Assembly (NCBI GenBank): GCA_025456145.1
Contig: JALOLD010000032.1
Coordinates: 1-35,722, forward strand
From: Thermoanaerobaculales bacterium
GTDB lineage: Bacteria; Acidobacteriota; Thermoanaerobaculia; Thermoanaerobaculales; Sulfomarinibacteraceae
Length of the DNA stretch: 35,722 bases
Direction: 5' to 3'
Shown: positions 1 through 8,217 of the stretch, in pieces
Numbering within the stretch: the first letter of the stretch is position 1
How the letters are laid out: every line of letters begins with the position of its first letter
Program-made: the position numbers and the translations under genes
The notes under the pieces: model-generated
Database searches by the model: none
What the model was told of the DNA's origin: nothing
What the model saw: only the letters and a program-made list of their open reading frames with translations

Positions 1-240
<240 letters not shown>

Positions 241-248
241 ATGCCGGT

Positions 249-1169
249 TCAGCCGCCGAAGGTGAAGCTCCGGTCGAGATGGCGCTGGATGTTCCTCTCG
301 AGGAGGTCCTCGTGGTCGAAGTTGCGGATCCTCAGGTAGTACTCGGCGGCTTCGATGAGGACCCGCTCGGGGACCAGCCCGATGAGGTCGATGTGGCGGA
401 TGTCGACGCCAAAGCGGGCCGCCTCGATCCGGATGTTCTCGACCACCCGATAGAGCGGCGACGCCTTGAAGTTGGTGATCGCGACCGACAGCATCGCCCG
501 GTCCGAGGCGTGGTCGAGGGCGCCGTGCGCCCGGACGACCCCGCCCGAGGTGCTGGCCAGGGCGTGCGCCACGGCGTGCGCGATCGTCTCGTCGCGGCTG
601 CCCAGAAAGACGTTGAAGCTGAGCAGCGGGTAGCGGGCGCCGATGATGGTCACGCCGGCGGTGGCCGAGAAGCGATCCGGCCCCAGGTCGGGCTTCCACC
701 GCTGGTCGGTCATCTTGGCCTCGAATCCCTCGTACTCGCCCTGGCGGATGTTGTCGAGGTCGCGGCGGTAGCGGTAGCGGGCCGACTCGGCGTAGAGGTA
801 GACCGGCAGCTTGAATCGCTCGGCGACGGCCTCGGCGAACTCGACCGCCCACGCCTTGGCCTCGTCCATCGAGGCGTCCTTGAGGGGCACGAAGGGAAAG
901 ACGTCGACCGCGCCGACCCGTGGGAACTCGCCGACGTGCCGGCGCATGTCGATATGGCCGAGCGCCGCCTCGTACAGGGCGAGCCCGCCGCCGAACACCG
1001 CATCCTTGCTGCCGGTGAATGAGAACACGGTGCGGTTGCGGACGTTGTCCATCGCGACGTCGAGCATGATCAGACCGGGGATCGCCGACAGCCTCTCCCC
1101 GAGACCGTCGATGAAGGCCTGGTCGGCGCCCTCGCAGATGTTGGGAACGGCGGCGATGATCTGGTTCAT
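249..1169 (-). CDS. ftcD: Glutamate formimidoyltransferase homologue (FtcD family) lacking the catalytic His
   Basis: A 306-residue protein that aligns over its whole length with the formiminotransferase domain of FTCD. That domain moves a formimino group from N-formimino-glutamate to tetrahydrofolate in histidine breakdown. The cyclodeaminase domain is absent, as in single-domain bacterial members. Family blocks seen are VPNICEG near the N-terminus, NRTVFSFTG at about 45-53, GAVDVFPFVP at about 86-95 and IGLVP near the C-terminus. The mammalian motif GEHPRMGA reads GEFPRVGA, so residue 82, the proposed catalytic His, is Phe (codon at 924-926). The gene starts 10 bases after the decarboxylase beta subunit with a GGGAG ribosome site, so it is probably the last gene of that operon. 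The fold is clear; normal transferase activity is doubtful. Confidence 0.85.
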   Translation of the reverse strand: MNQIIAAVPNICEGADQAFIDGLGERLSAIPGLIMLDVAMDNVRNRTVFSFTGSKDAVFGGGLALYEAALGHIDMRRHVGEFPRVGAVDVFPFVPLKDASMDEAKAWAVEFAEAVAERFKLPVYLYAESARYRYRRDLDNIRQGEYEGFEAKMTDQRWKPDLGPDRFSATAGVTIIGARYPLLSFNVFLGSRDETIAHAVAHALASTSGGVVRAHGALDHASDRAMLSVAITNFKASPLYRVVENIRIEAARFGVDIRHIDLIGLVPERVLIEAAEYYLRIRNFDHEDLLERNIQRHLDRSFTFGG

Positions 1170-1179
1170 GGCGAGCTCC

Positions 1180-2904
1180 CTAGAAGATCCCGAGAAAGAC
1201 CCCGGCGGCGATCGCCGAGCCGATCACGCCGGCGACGTTGGGTCCGAGGGCGTGCTGAAGGAGGTAATTGGACGGGTCCTCCTCCTGCCCGATGCGATGG
1301 GCGACCCGCGCCGAGTCGGGCACCGCGGAGACCCCGGCGGCGCCGATCAGCGGGTTGATCTTGTCGGTGCTGAACAGGTTCATGAGCTTGGCGAACAGCA
1401 CCCCGCCGGCGGTCGCGACCGCGAAGGCGACGCAGCCGAGGACAAAGATGAGGATCGACTGCCGGGTGAGGAAGACCTGGGCGGAGGTCGAGGCGCCGAC
1501 CGCGAGCCCGAGCAGGATCGTCGCCCCGTCGAGCACCGGGCCGGAGGCCGACTTGGCGAGGCGCCCGGTCACCCCCGACTCCTTGAGGAGGTTGCCGAAG
1601 AAGAGCATGCCGAGCAGCGGCAGCCCGCCCGGCGCCACGAGAGCGGTCACGATGAGACCGGCGACCGGGAAGAGGATCTTGTCGCGCCGCGGCACCTTGC
1701 GGCCGGGCTTCATCCGGATGAGCCGCTCGGAGCGGGTCGTCAGCAGCTTCATGATCGGCGGCTGGATGACCGGGACCATCGCCATGTAGGAGTAGGCGGC
1801 GATGGCGATCGGCCCGATGAGCGACGGCGCGAGCCGCGACGAAAGGAAGATCGCGGTCGGGCCGTCGGCGCCGCCGATGATGCCGATCGACGCCGCCTCG
1901 GCCGGGGTGAAGCCGAGCTGGAGGGCGCCGATAAAGGTGGCGAAGATGCCGACCTGGGCGGCGGCGCCGAGCAGCACCGAGCGCGGGCTCGAGAGCAGCG
2001 CGCTGAAGTCGGTGAGGGCGCCGATGCCGAGGAAGATGAGGGGCGGGAAGAGCCCGGTACGGACCCCGAAGTAGATCAGGCCCATGACCGAGTTGGTGGT
2101 CGTGTTGAAGACGTACTCGTGGGTCACCGGGTCGATCATGTAGACCGACACCGCGTTGAAGATGTGGAGCGGTAGCGGGATGTTGCCGACCAGGATGCCA
2201 AAGCCGATCGGGACCAGGAGCAGCGGCTCGTACTCCCGGGCGATCCCGAGGTAGATGAAGCCACAACCGATCGCCAGCATCACGAGGTTGAGCCAGCTCA
2301 GGTTGGCGAAGCCGGTGCCGGCGAGGATCTGCGAGGCGGTGCCGTGCAGCCGCGCCGCGACGAGGTCGCGGTTGAAGACGCCGGGTGAGTACTCGACGAT
2401 CCTGCCGAAGGCGCGGTCCCGGTCGACCGCGATCACCTGGAAGATGGCGCCGCGGCTGCCAGTCCGGGTCAGGAGATCGCCCTTGGCGCCGGGCGCGAGC
2501 CCGTCGGGGCGGTCGTTCCAGCCGCGGTCGATCCGGAAGTGGCGGTCGGCGGGCAGGGTTTCGAACGCCACCGCGTCGATCGCCGGCAGGTCGACCGAGG
2601 CATGGTCGACCTGGCCGAGCCCCGCCCCGGGCGCGACCTCGCTGACCACCGCGACCGCCTCCTTCTTTCCCGCGGCGACCACGGTGAAGCGACCGACGAC
2701 CGCGCCGCCGGGGTCGCGCAGGGCTCCCGTGCTCGGCGTGCTGCCGGCGCCGTCCGGCGCGACCAACCCGGCCGATGCGCCAATCGGCAGCCGGATCAGG
2801 ATGTCGTTGTCGAAGCTGATGCCGAGGTCGGTCCCCGCCGCCGCGGCCGTCGACACGGCCAGGGCGAGAATCGTCATGCCGAGGGTGGTGAGGTTGCGGC
2901 TCAT
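1180..2904 (-). CDS. mmdB: Na+-translocating acyl-CoA decarboxylase, beta (membrane) subunit with extra exported domain
   Basis: This subunit decarboxylates carboxybiotin and couples the reaction to outward Na+ pumping. The C-terminal roughly 370 residues match the OadB/MmdB/GcdB family. Seen there are EYEPLLLVPIGFGILVGNIP, the stretch GIIGGADGPTAIFLSSRLAP (a family signature around the Na+ and biotin sites) and repeated hydrophobic helices. The protein is 574 residues, against roughly 370-430 for the family. The surplus is an N-terminal signal peptide (about 1-23, hydrophobic, ending AAAAG) followed by about 170 soluble residues rich in beta-prone segments, before the first membrane helix near residue 205 (LSWLNLVMLAIGCGFIYLGIA). 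It starts 8 bases after the biotin-carrier stop. Subunit identity is firm. Methylmalonyl-CoA as substrate is inferred from the alpha subunit. Confidence 0.9.
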   Translation of the reverse strand: MSRNLTTLGMTILALAVSTAAAAGTDLGISFDNDILIRLPIGASAGLVAPDGAGSTPSTGALRDPGGAVVGRFTVVAAGKKEAVAVVSEVAPGAGLGQVDHASVDLPAIDAVAFETLPADRHFRIDRGWNDRPDGLAPGAKGDLLTRTGSRGAIFQVIAVDRDRAFGRIVEYSPGVFNRDLVAARLHGTASQILAGTGFANLSWLNLVMLAIGCGFIYLGIAREYEPLLLVPIGFGILVGNIPLPLHIFNAVSVYMIDPVTHEYVFNTTTNSVMGLIYFGVRTGLFPPLIFLGIGALTDFSALLSSPRSVLLGAAAQVGIFATFIGALQLGFTPAEAASIGIIGGADGPTAIFLSSRLAPSLIGPIAIAAYSYMAMVPVIQPPIMKLLTTRSERLIRMKPGRKVPRRDKILFPVAGLIVTALVAPGGLPLLGMLFFGNLLKESGVTGRLAKSASGPVLDGATILLGLAVGASTSAQVFLTRQSILIFVLGCVAFAVATAGGVLFAKLMNLFSTDKINPLIGAAGVSAVPDSARVAHRIGQEEDPSNYLLQHALGPNVAGVIGSAIAAGVFLGIF

Positions 2905-2912
2905 CGCAGCGC

Positions 2913-3380
2913 CTACAGGGTGGTCATTTCCGGCCGGGCGACCTCGACCAGCGGGTCGCCCTCGCCGACCGTGTCGCCCTCGGCGACGAACACCGCGCGG
3001 ATGGTCCCGCGGTGCGGCGCCGGGACGACGTTCTCCATCTTCATCGCCTCCATCACGAGCAGCGGCTGGCCGGCCTGGACGGTGTCCCCCGCCTTGACCG
3101 CGAGCCGCAGGACGAGCCCGGGCAGCGGCGCCCGGACCGCCCCCGGCGCCTCGTCGGCGGGCCGCGCGGCCGAACGCCCCGGCGGCGGTGCGGCGGCGAC
3201 CGCCGTTCGAACCGGGGCGCGTTGCGCCCGGGCCGGGGCCGGCCGGGCGGGGCGGCCGATCTCGACCAGCCCGACCTCGTAGCTCGCGTCGTCGACGACG
3301 ATGACCGCCCGGTCGGCGGTCATCTCGGTCACCCGGGCCCGGTACTCCCGGTCCCCGATCCTCAGGACGTAGTCACTCAT
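2913..3380 (-). CDS. mmdC: Biotin carrier subunit of the Na+ decarboxylase
   Basis: A 155-residue biotin/lipoyl-attachment protein that shuttles CO2 between the alpha subunit and the membrane beta subunit. The C-terminal domain (about 82-152) carries the biotinylation motif EAMKMEN, with the acceptor Lys at 114. The N-terminal 45 residues form a small beta-rich region, and residues 43-82 are an Ala/Pro/Arg-rich flexible linker typical of biotin carriers that must swing between active sites. The gene overlaps the end of the upstream OadG-like gene by 8 bases and ends 8 bases before the beta subunit, so the genes are translationally coupled. No biotin carboxylase lies nearby, which fits a decarboxylase rather than a carboxylase. 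Confidence 0.93.
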   Translation of the reverse strand: MSDYVLRIGDREYRARVTEMTADRAVIVVDDASYEVGLVEIGRPARPAPARAQRAPVRTAVAAAPPPGRSAARPADEAPGAVRAPLPGLVLRLAVKAGDTVQAGQPLLVMEAMKMENVVPAPHRGTIRAVFVAEGDTVGEGDPLVEVARPEMTTL

Positions 3381-3642
3381 GGATGCTCTCTCCGGTGCTG
3401 CCGATCCGGTGCAGCCGGCGCTCGACCTCGAGCACGGCGGTGATGACGGTCAGGATCTCGGGGTCGATCCCGGGGCCGGCGGATGCGGCCGGGGGAAGGG
3501 GGTTGGCCGGCGCGGTCGTGGGCGTCGCAGCCGGTCGCTGCAGCCAACCGAGCCCGACGATCAGACCCGCGGTCAGGAGCAGCCCGCTGAACACCACCGC
3601 CATGCCGAGACCGGTGATGACGAGGGCGTCGGAGAGGCTCAT
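3373..3642 (-). CDS. mmdD: OadG-like small membrane subunit of the Na+ decarboxylase
   Basis: An 89-residue protein with a single N-terminal membrane helix (about residues 7-32, ALVITGLGMAVVFSGLLL) followed by a Pro/Ala-rich stretch and a short polar tail. This is the architecture of OadG/MmdD, the assembly subunit that links the soluble carboxyltransferase and biotin carrier to the membrane subunit. The motif GLGMAVVFSGL is typical of the family. It lies between the alpha subunit (12 bases upstream) and the biotin carrier (8-base overlap), the usual place for this gene. Confidence 0.88.
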   Translation of the reverse strand: MSLSDALVITGLGMAVVFSGLLLTAGLIVGLGWLQRPAATPTTAPANPLPPAASAGPGIDPEILTVITAVLEVERRLHRIGSTGESIHE

Positions 3643-3654
3643 CCTCCACCTCCC

Positions 3655-5205
3655 TCAGAGCGGGATGTTCGAGTGCTTGACCGGCGGGTTGGTCTGCCGC
3701 TTGTCGGCCAGCATCTCGAGGGCGTTGACGATGTGGGCGCGGGTCTCGGAGGGGTTGATGACGTCGTCGATGTAGCCCTTCCTCGCCGCGACGTAGGGGT
3801 TGGCGAAGAGGTCGCGGTACTGCTGCTTGAGCTGGTCGGCGGCGGCCTGCCGGTCGGCGGCCGCGGCGAGCTCGGCGCGGTAGATGATCTCGATCGCGCC
3901 GTCCGGCCCCATCACCGCGATCTCGGCGGTCGGCCAGGCGAGGTTGACATCGGAGCGGATGTGCTTCGAGCTCATGACGCAGTAGGCGCCGCCGTAGGCC
4001 TTGCGGAGCACCACGGTGACCTTGGGCACCGTCGCCTCGGCGAAGGCGAAGAGCAGCTTGGCGCCGTTGCGGATGATCCCGCCATACTCCTGGACGGTCC
4101 CGGGCATGAAGCCGGGAACGTCCTCGAAGGTGACGAGCGGGATCGAGAAGGCGTCGCAGAAGCGGACAAAGCGCGCCCCCTTGATCGAGGCGTTGTTGTC
4201 GAGCACCCCGGCGAGGGCCTGCGGCTGGTTGGCGACGATCCCGGTCGGACGGCCGCCGAAGCGGGCGAAGCCGATCACCAGGTTGGGGGCGAAGTCGGGC
4301 TGGATCTCGAGGAAGTCGGCGTCGTCGACCACCCGGGTGATCACCTCGCGGACATCGTACGGCTGGTTGGGGTGGTCGGGGAGAACCAGGTCGAGCTCGC
4401 GGTCGACCCGGTCGGTGGGGTCGTCGGAGGCGACGACCGGCGGCTTCTCGCGACAGCTCTGGGGGAGAAAGCCGATCAGCCGACGAAGGGTGGCGAAGGC
4501 GTCGTCCTCGGTGTCGGCGACTAAATGGGCGACGCCGCTGCGGCTGGCATGGACGTCGGCGCCGCCGAGCTGGTCGGTGGTCACCTTCTCGCGGGTCACC
4601 TGCTCGACGACCTTGGGCCCGGTGAGGAACATGTACGAGGTGTCGCGGACCATCATCACCAGATCGGTGATCGCCGGCGAGTAGACCGCGCCGCCGGCGC
4701 AGGGACCGAGGATCAGCGAGATCTGCGGCACCTGGCCCGAGGCGAGGACGTTCTTGAGGAAGATGTCGGCATAGCCGGCGAGGGCGTCGACCCCCTCCTG
4801 GATCCGCGCGCCCCCCGAGTCGTTGAGCCCGATGATCGGCGCCCCGACGGTGACCGCGAGATCCATGATCTTGCAGATCTTCTCGGCGTAGGCCTTGGAC
4901 AGCGAGCCACCCCAGATCGTGAAGTCCTGGGAGAAGACGAAGACCCGGCGGCCGTCGATCGTCCCCCACCCGGTGACGACGCCGTCGGTGAGGGGGTGGT
5001 CGGCGTCCATCCCGAAGTCGGCGCAGCGGTGGGTGACGAAGGCGTCGAGCTCGGTGAAGCTCCCCTCGTCGAGGATCCGCTCGAGCCGCTCGCGGGCGGT
5101 GTACTTGCCCTGCTCGTGCTGCTTCGCGACCCGCTTCTCGCCGCCGCCCGCCAACGCCTGCTCGCGCCGGTTGGCGAGGTCGAGGAGCTTGCGATCGATG
5201 CTCAT
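3655..5205 (-). CDS. mmdA: Acyl-CoA carboxyltransferase, probable methylmalonyl-CoA decarboxylase alpha subunit
   Basis: A 516-residue carboxyltransferase of the MmdA/PccB family, cytoplasmic, which moves the carboxyl group of an acyl-CoA to biotin. Length and motifs fit. The N-terminal half has SGGARIQEG and the oxyanion-hole segment [12 protein letters not shown]. The C-terminal half has [37 protein letters not shown] and ends in the usual HSNIPL-like tail. It is first in a minus-strand operon with OadG-like, biotin carrier, beta and FtcD genes. Sequence alone does not separate methylmalonyl-CoA from related substrates. Glutaconyl-CoA enzymes have a longer alpha subunit (about 580 residues), so methylmalonyl-CoA is preferred. 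The likely role is Na+ pumping during propionate or succinate metabolism. Confidence 0.88.
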   Translation of the reverse strand: MSIDRKLLDLANRREQALAGGGEKRVAKQHEQGKYTARERLERILDEGSFTELDAFVTHRCADFGMDADHPLTDGVVTGWGTIDGRRVFVFSQDFTIWGGSLSKAYAEKICKIMDLAVTVGAPIIGLNDSGGARIQEGVDALAGYADIFLKNVLASGQVPQISLILGPCAGGAVYSPAITDLVMMVRDTSYMFLTGPKVVEQVTREKVTTDQLGGADVHASRSGVAHLVADTEDDAFATLRRLIGFLPQSCREKPPVVASDDPTDRVDRELDLVLPDHPNQPYDVREVITRVVDDADFLEIQPDFAPNLVIGFARFGGRPTGIVANQPQALAGVLDNNASIKGARFVRFCDAFSIPLVTFEDVPGFMPGTVQEYGGIIRNGAKLLFAFAEATVPKVTVVLRKAYGGAYCVMSSKHIRSDVNLAWPTAEIAVMGPDGAIEIIYRAELAAAADRQAAADQLKQQYRDLFANPYVAARKGYIDDVINPSETRAHIVNALEMLADKRQTNPPVKHSNIPL

Positions 5206-5302
5206 CGGTCCTCCGGTATGCCCTCAATCCACGTCGGGCGTGGGCCCCGGCCGCGGACCGGCATTCTCCCGCGTTTCGTCCCGCAGATCAATGACACGGT
5301 CA

Positions 5303-5519
5303 AGGGCAGCGTCAGCGACAGCGACAGCGTCAGCGGCAGGGGCAGGGGCAGCGGCAGGGGCAGGGGCAGCGGCAGCGGCAGGGGCAGCGACGCGGTCTCA
5401 AGCCCTCAAGACCAGGCGCCGCAGGCGCCGGCCAGGCCCTCAAGCCCTCAAGCCCTCAAGCCCTCAAGCCCTCAAGCGCAGGTCCCGAAGGGGCCGGCCA
5501 GGCCCTCAAGCCCTCAAGC
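5303..5519. repeat. Composite repeat locus B (hexamers plus AAGCCCTC octamers)
   Basis: On the plus strand GTCAGC/GACAGC units pass into GGCAGG and GGCAGC units up to 5395. Then come at least seven AAGCCCTC units. The octamer array is broken by the palindromic block AGGCGCCGCAGGCGCCGGCC (about 5414-5433) and by a related GGCCGGCCAGG piece. Polarity is opposite to loci A and C and equal to loci D and E. The GACATC core is not present here. Confidence 0.9.
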
Positions 5520-5520
5520 G

Positions 5521-5552
5521 ACAAACAAACGCCCCGCTCCGAAGAGCGGGGC
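5521..5552 (-). terminator. Rho-independent terminator of the acylase gene
   Basis: On the minus strand a 9-bp stem GCCCCGCTC / GAGCGGGGC (5552-5544 and 5539-5531) closes a TTCG tetraloop. It is followed by GTTTGTTTGT, a U-rich tail. It begins 25 bases after the acylase stop. This is the most canonical terminator in the window. Confidence 0.88.
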
Positions 5553-5576
5553 GGGTTTCGTCGGTGCGACCCGGAC

Positions 5577-8042
5577 CTAGTCGAAGAGAGGGAACGGGCG
5601 CGGCATGAACGGATCGAAGGCCGGGATCATGCTGAAGAAGTGCGGGTTGAAGGAGGCCTGCCCGTACTGGTTGGGGAGAACCTCGCCCGACTCGCCGAGC
5701 GGGAACATGCTCTCGATGCGGACCGGACCGCTCGAGTCGAACTCGACGCAGTGGGCGTAGGTCGAGCGGCTCGAGAACGGGGTCCGCCAGATCTCGCCGA
5801 AGATCTGATGGGTGTAGACGATCTCGCCGCGCGGTGCGTTGTAGCCGCCGGAACCGATCGTGCCGAGGACGTTGTCGAGGGCGAGGACGATGAGCTCGCC
5901 GGCGGTGGTCGGCTTGCCCGAGCCCGACCGGTCTGCGAACCAGTTGTTGAGCACCGGCAGCGTGGCGTCGGGTCCGTCGAGCATCCGGACGAGGACGTTG
6001 AAGAGGATGAAGGTCGACTGGCTCGAGAAGCTCAGCCCCGCGGTCGTGAACTCGTCCTCGAAGGTCAGACGGATCATCTCGCGGATCCACGCGTCCTGGA
6101 GCACCCAGGCGTCGGCGCGAAGGGTGCCGAAGCGCCACTCCGCGGGGCCGCCGGCGACGAAGTGGCCGTCCCAGGCGTCGATCATGTCCACCGCCGCCTG
6201 ACGGCTGGGGGTCGGGTCCGCCGCGACCGCCGCCGAGAAGGCGTCGGCGACGAAGGGCCAGGTGTTGCCGCCCGAGCCGAAGCTGTCGGTGGTGGCGATG
6301 TTGAGGGCCAGGTCGCGGATCTGCTCGTAGCTCAGATCGTCGTTGGCGGCGAGGTACTCGTCGATCACGTGGGCGCGGTGGAAGCGGCCGTAGTAGGCCG
6401 CGTTCGGGGCGTTGTTGTAGTCGACCGACGCCTTGTTGTTCCAGCCGCCGTAGTAGCCCTGGTCGGTGTTGGAATCGTGGGCGCGGGCCCGCCGCTCGCC
6501 GGTCCACTCCATCGTGCCGTCGCCGATCGAGGGCAGCCGGGGGTCGACGCCCGCGGCGCGGATCGGGTCGAAGCCCGACATCCAGTAGGCGATGTTGCCG
6601 TCGGCGTCGGCATAGGTGAAGTGCTGGCTGACCGCGACCTCTTCGATTCCGGCGTCGAAGTCGGCGACGCTCTCGGCGGTCGCCATCCTGAGGAAGGCCT
6701 CGAGCGACTTCGCCTCGCGGCCCCAGTGGGCGTAGGCCCAGGCGACGATGACGGCGGGGTCGGGGTTGCTGGTCGGGTCCCAGGGCAGCGGCTCGATGAT
6801 CGGGCCATGGGCGCTCCGCCAGACCGGGATGACGACGTCGTCCCGGCCGAAGACCTCGATGGTCTCCATGCGATGGAGGCTGACGGTCTGCGGCGCCTCG
6901 AGGTAGTAGTCGACGGTGTGGGCGTGGCCGACCTGCATCGACCAGGCGTGGTGCGGGGTGCGGCCGATGATGATGAAGGGGATGCCGGGGACGGTCATGC
7001 CCGAGATCTCGAGCCCGCCGCCGCGGATCGAGCCCTCGGTGACGATCGAGGGCGTCGAGAAGCCCATCTGCGGCCCCGAGTACACGGTCGGGTTGCCGGA
7101 GGCCGCCTTGTCGGCGGCCACCGCCCAGGCGTAGCTGCCCATCTTGGCGTCGACGTTGAGCGCCTCCATCGCCTGGTGGAAGCCCTCGGCCCGCGACCGG
7201 ATCCGCGCGGCGGCCGGCGCGAGATCGGGAAGCGCGGCGAAGCGGGCGGCGAGGCCGGGGTCGAGCCGCTGGTCGGTCGCGGTCTTGGCGCCGGAGGGGA
7301 TCATGGTCTGGGCGCCCGGGTCGTTGATCCAGCGCAGGTCGGCGAACATCGCGAGCGCCGGGGTCGGGTCGCCCTGGATGTTGTAGGCGGCGATCAGCGC
7401 CTGGACCATCGACGCGTTGTCGAGCTGGCCGGTCGCACCGGGCCGGCCCTCCGGGTCGAAGTTCCGCTGGAGCAGGATCAGCCAGGCCAGGGTGTCGTTG
7501 GGGGTGAAGGGCTGGGGCAGCACCGGCAGGCCGGGTCCGGTGAAGACCGACTGCAGGCCGAGCAGCCAGTACTCGTAGGGCATCTGCATCCAGGCGCCGG
7601 CGTAGAACTCGCCGATCCGCCGGTTGATGCCGGCGGTGTAGGCGTTGATCAGGGTCTGGGCGTCGGGCGAGAGCTCGGCGATGAACCCGGTCAGCTCGTC
7701 GTCGGTGTGGCCGATGGTCCGCAGGAAGACGTCGTTGGGGATCTGGCTCGGGCCGAGGAGCGCCGACAGCGTGCCTCTTCCCTGGCGGCGCTGCAGGTCC
7801 ATCTGCCAGAGGCGGTCGGTGGCGACGGCATAGCCCATCGCCTCCATGACCTCGGCGAGGGTGCCCCCTTCGATGAACCAGATGCCCTGGGCATCACGGG
7901 TCGTCGACACCGGGTCGTCGGTCAGGCTCGGCCCGTCCGGGACGGCGGCCATACCCGAGTGGTTGGTGTAGGCGGTCTGGCCCGAGGCGGCGGCCGCGAC
8001 GGCCAGGATCACGAGAGACAACTTCCAGATGGACGCCTTCAT
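5577..8042 (-). CDS. Exported penicillin-acylase-family Ntn-hydrolase
   Basis: An 821-residue member of the penicillin amidase family (peptidase S45), enzymes that hydrolyse amide bonds of penicillins, N-acyl-homoserine lactones or other acylated amines. Residues 1-22 form a signal peptide (ILAVAAAASGQ), so it should act in the periplasm. The precursor is expected to self-cleave before Ser303 (KMG-SYAWAV), leaving Ser303 as the N-terminal nucleophile of the beta chain. The following SGPQMGF and IRGGGLEISGMTVPG segments resemble true penicillin G acylases (NGPQFGW). Length is normal and all blocks are present. It is a single-gene unit with an AGGGAGA ribosome site and its own terminator. The natural substrate cannot be read from sequence. 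Confidence 0.9.
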   Translation of the reverse strand: MKASIWKLSLVILAVAAAASGQTAYTNHSGMAAVPDGPSLTDDPVSTTRDAQGIWFIEGGTLAEVMEAMGYAVATDRLWQMDLQRRQGRGTLSALLGPSQIPNDVFLRTIGHTDDELTGFIAELSPDAQTLINAYTAGINRRIGEFYAGAWMQMPYEYWLLGLQSVFTGPGLPVLPQPFTPNDTLAWLILLQRNFDPEGRPGATGQLDNASMVQALIAAYNIQGDPTPALAMFADLRWINDPGAQTMIPSGAKTATDQRLDPGLAARFAALPDLAPAAARIRSRAEGFHQAMEALNVDAKMGSYAWAVAADKAASGNPTVYSGPQMGFSTPSIVTEGSIRGGGLEISGMTVPGIPFIIIGRTPHHAWSMQVGHAHTVDYYLEAPQTVSLHRMETIEVFGRDDVVIPVWRSAHGPIIEPLPWDPTSNPDPAVIVAWAYAHWGREAKSLEAFLRMATAESVADFDAGIEEVAVSQHFTYADADGNIAYWMSGFDPIRAAGVDPRLPSIGDGTMEWTGERRARAHDSNTDQGYYGGWNNKASVDYNNAPNAAYYGRFHRAHVIDEYLAANDDLSYEQIRDLALNIATTDSFGSGGNTWPFVADAFSAAVAADPTPSRQAAVDMIDAWDGHFVAGGPAEWRFGTLRADAWVLQDAWIREMIRLTFEDEFTTAGLSFSSQSTFILFNVLVRMLDGPDATLPVLNNWFADRSGSGKPTTAGELIVLALDNVLGTIGSGGYNAPRGEIVYTHQIFGEIWRTPFSSRSTYAHCVEFDSSGPVRIESMFPLGESGEVLPNQYGQASFNPHFFSMIPAFDPFMPRPFPLFD

Positions 8043-8171
8043 GCTGTCGCTCTCCCTTCAAAGATCGTCGACGTCAACGCGATCCGTACCAGCCAAATCG
8101 CGATGATCCCCCAGTAGTCGAGAGTGGCCGCCGACGACTATATCGCTGCTGCGTCGCCGTGTAAACGGGGG

Positions 8172-8200
8172 GTGAAGCGGCGAGGCTCGCCGCGTATGAT
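8172..8200 (+). promoter_or_regulatory. Probable sigma-70-type promoter of the cinA operon
   Basis: GTGAAG at 8172-8177 (-35-like) and TATGAT at 8195-8200 (-10) are separated by exactly 17 bases. The CinA start codon lies 17 bases downstream, preceded by GGAGGC. It is the best-spaced pair found in the window. Confidence 0.65.
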
Positions 8201-8217
8201 GCACCCCGGAGGCGCCG

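Larger units (their letters stand above)
5206..5576. other. 371-base gap holding composite repeat locus B and a terminator
   Basis: This gap separates the start of mmdA (5205) from the end of the acylase gene (5577); both genes are on the minus strand. From 5206 to about 5300 there is plain sequence that must hold the mmdA promoter; I see no convincing -35/-10 pair. 5303-5395 is a GGCAGC/GGCAGG hexamer tract. 5397-5519 is an AAGCCCTC octamer array interrupted by GGCGCC palindromes. 5521-5552 is the acylase terminator. No reading frame in the gap looks like a gene. Confidence 0.85.

Noticed and set aside
5397..5519. CRISPR array
   Set aside because: Units are 8 bases in direct tandem with no unique spacers, and no cas gene is present.
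5577..8042. Broken acylase gene
   Set aside because: Signal peptide, Gly-Ser cleavage site and full-length beta chain are all present in one frame.
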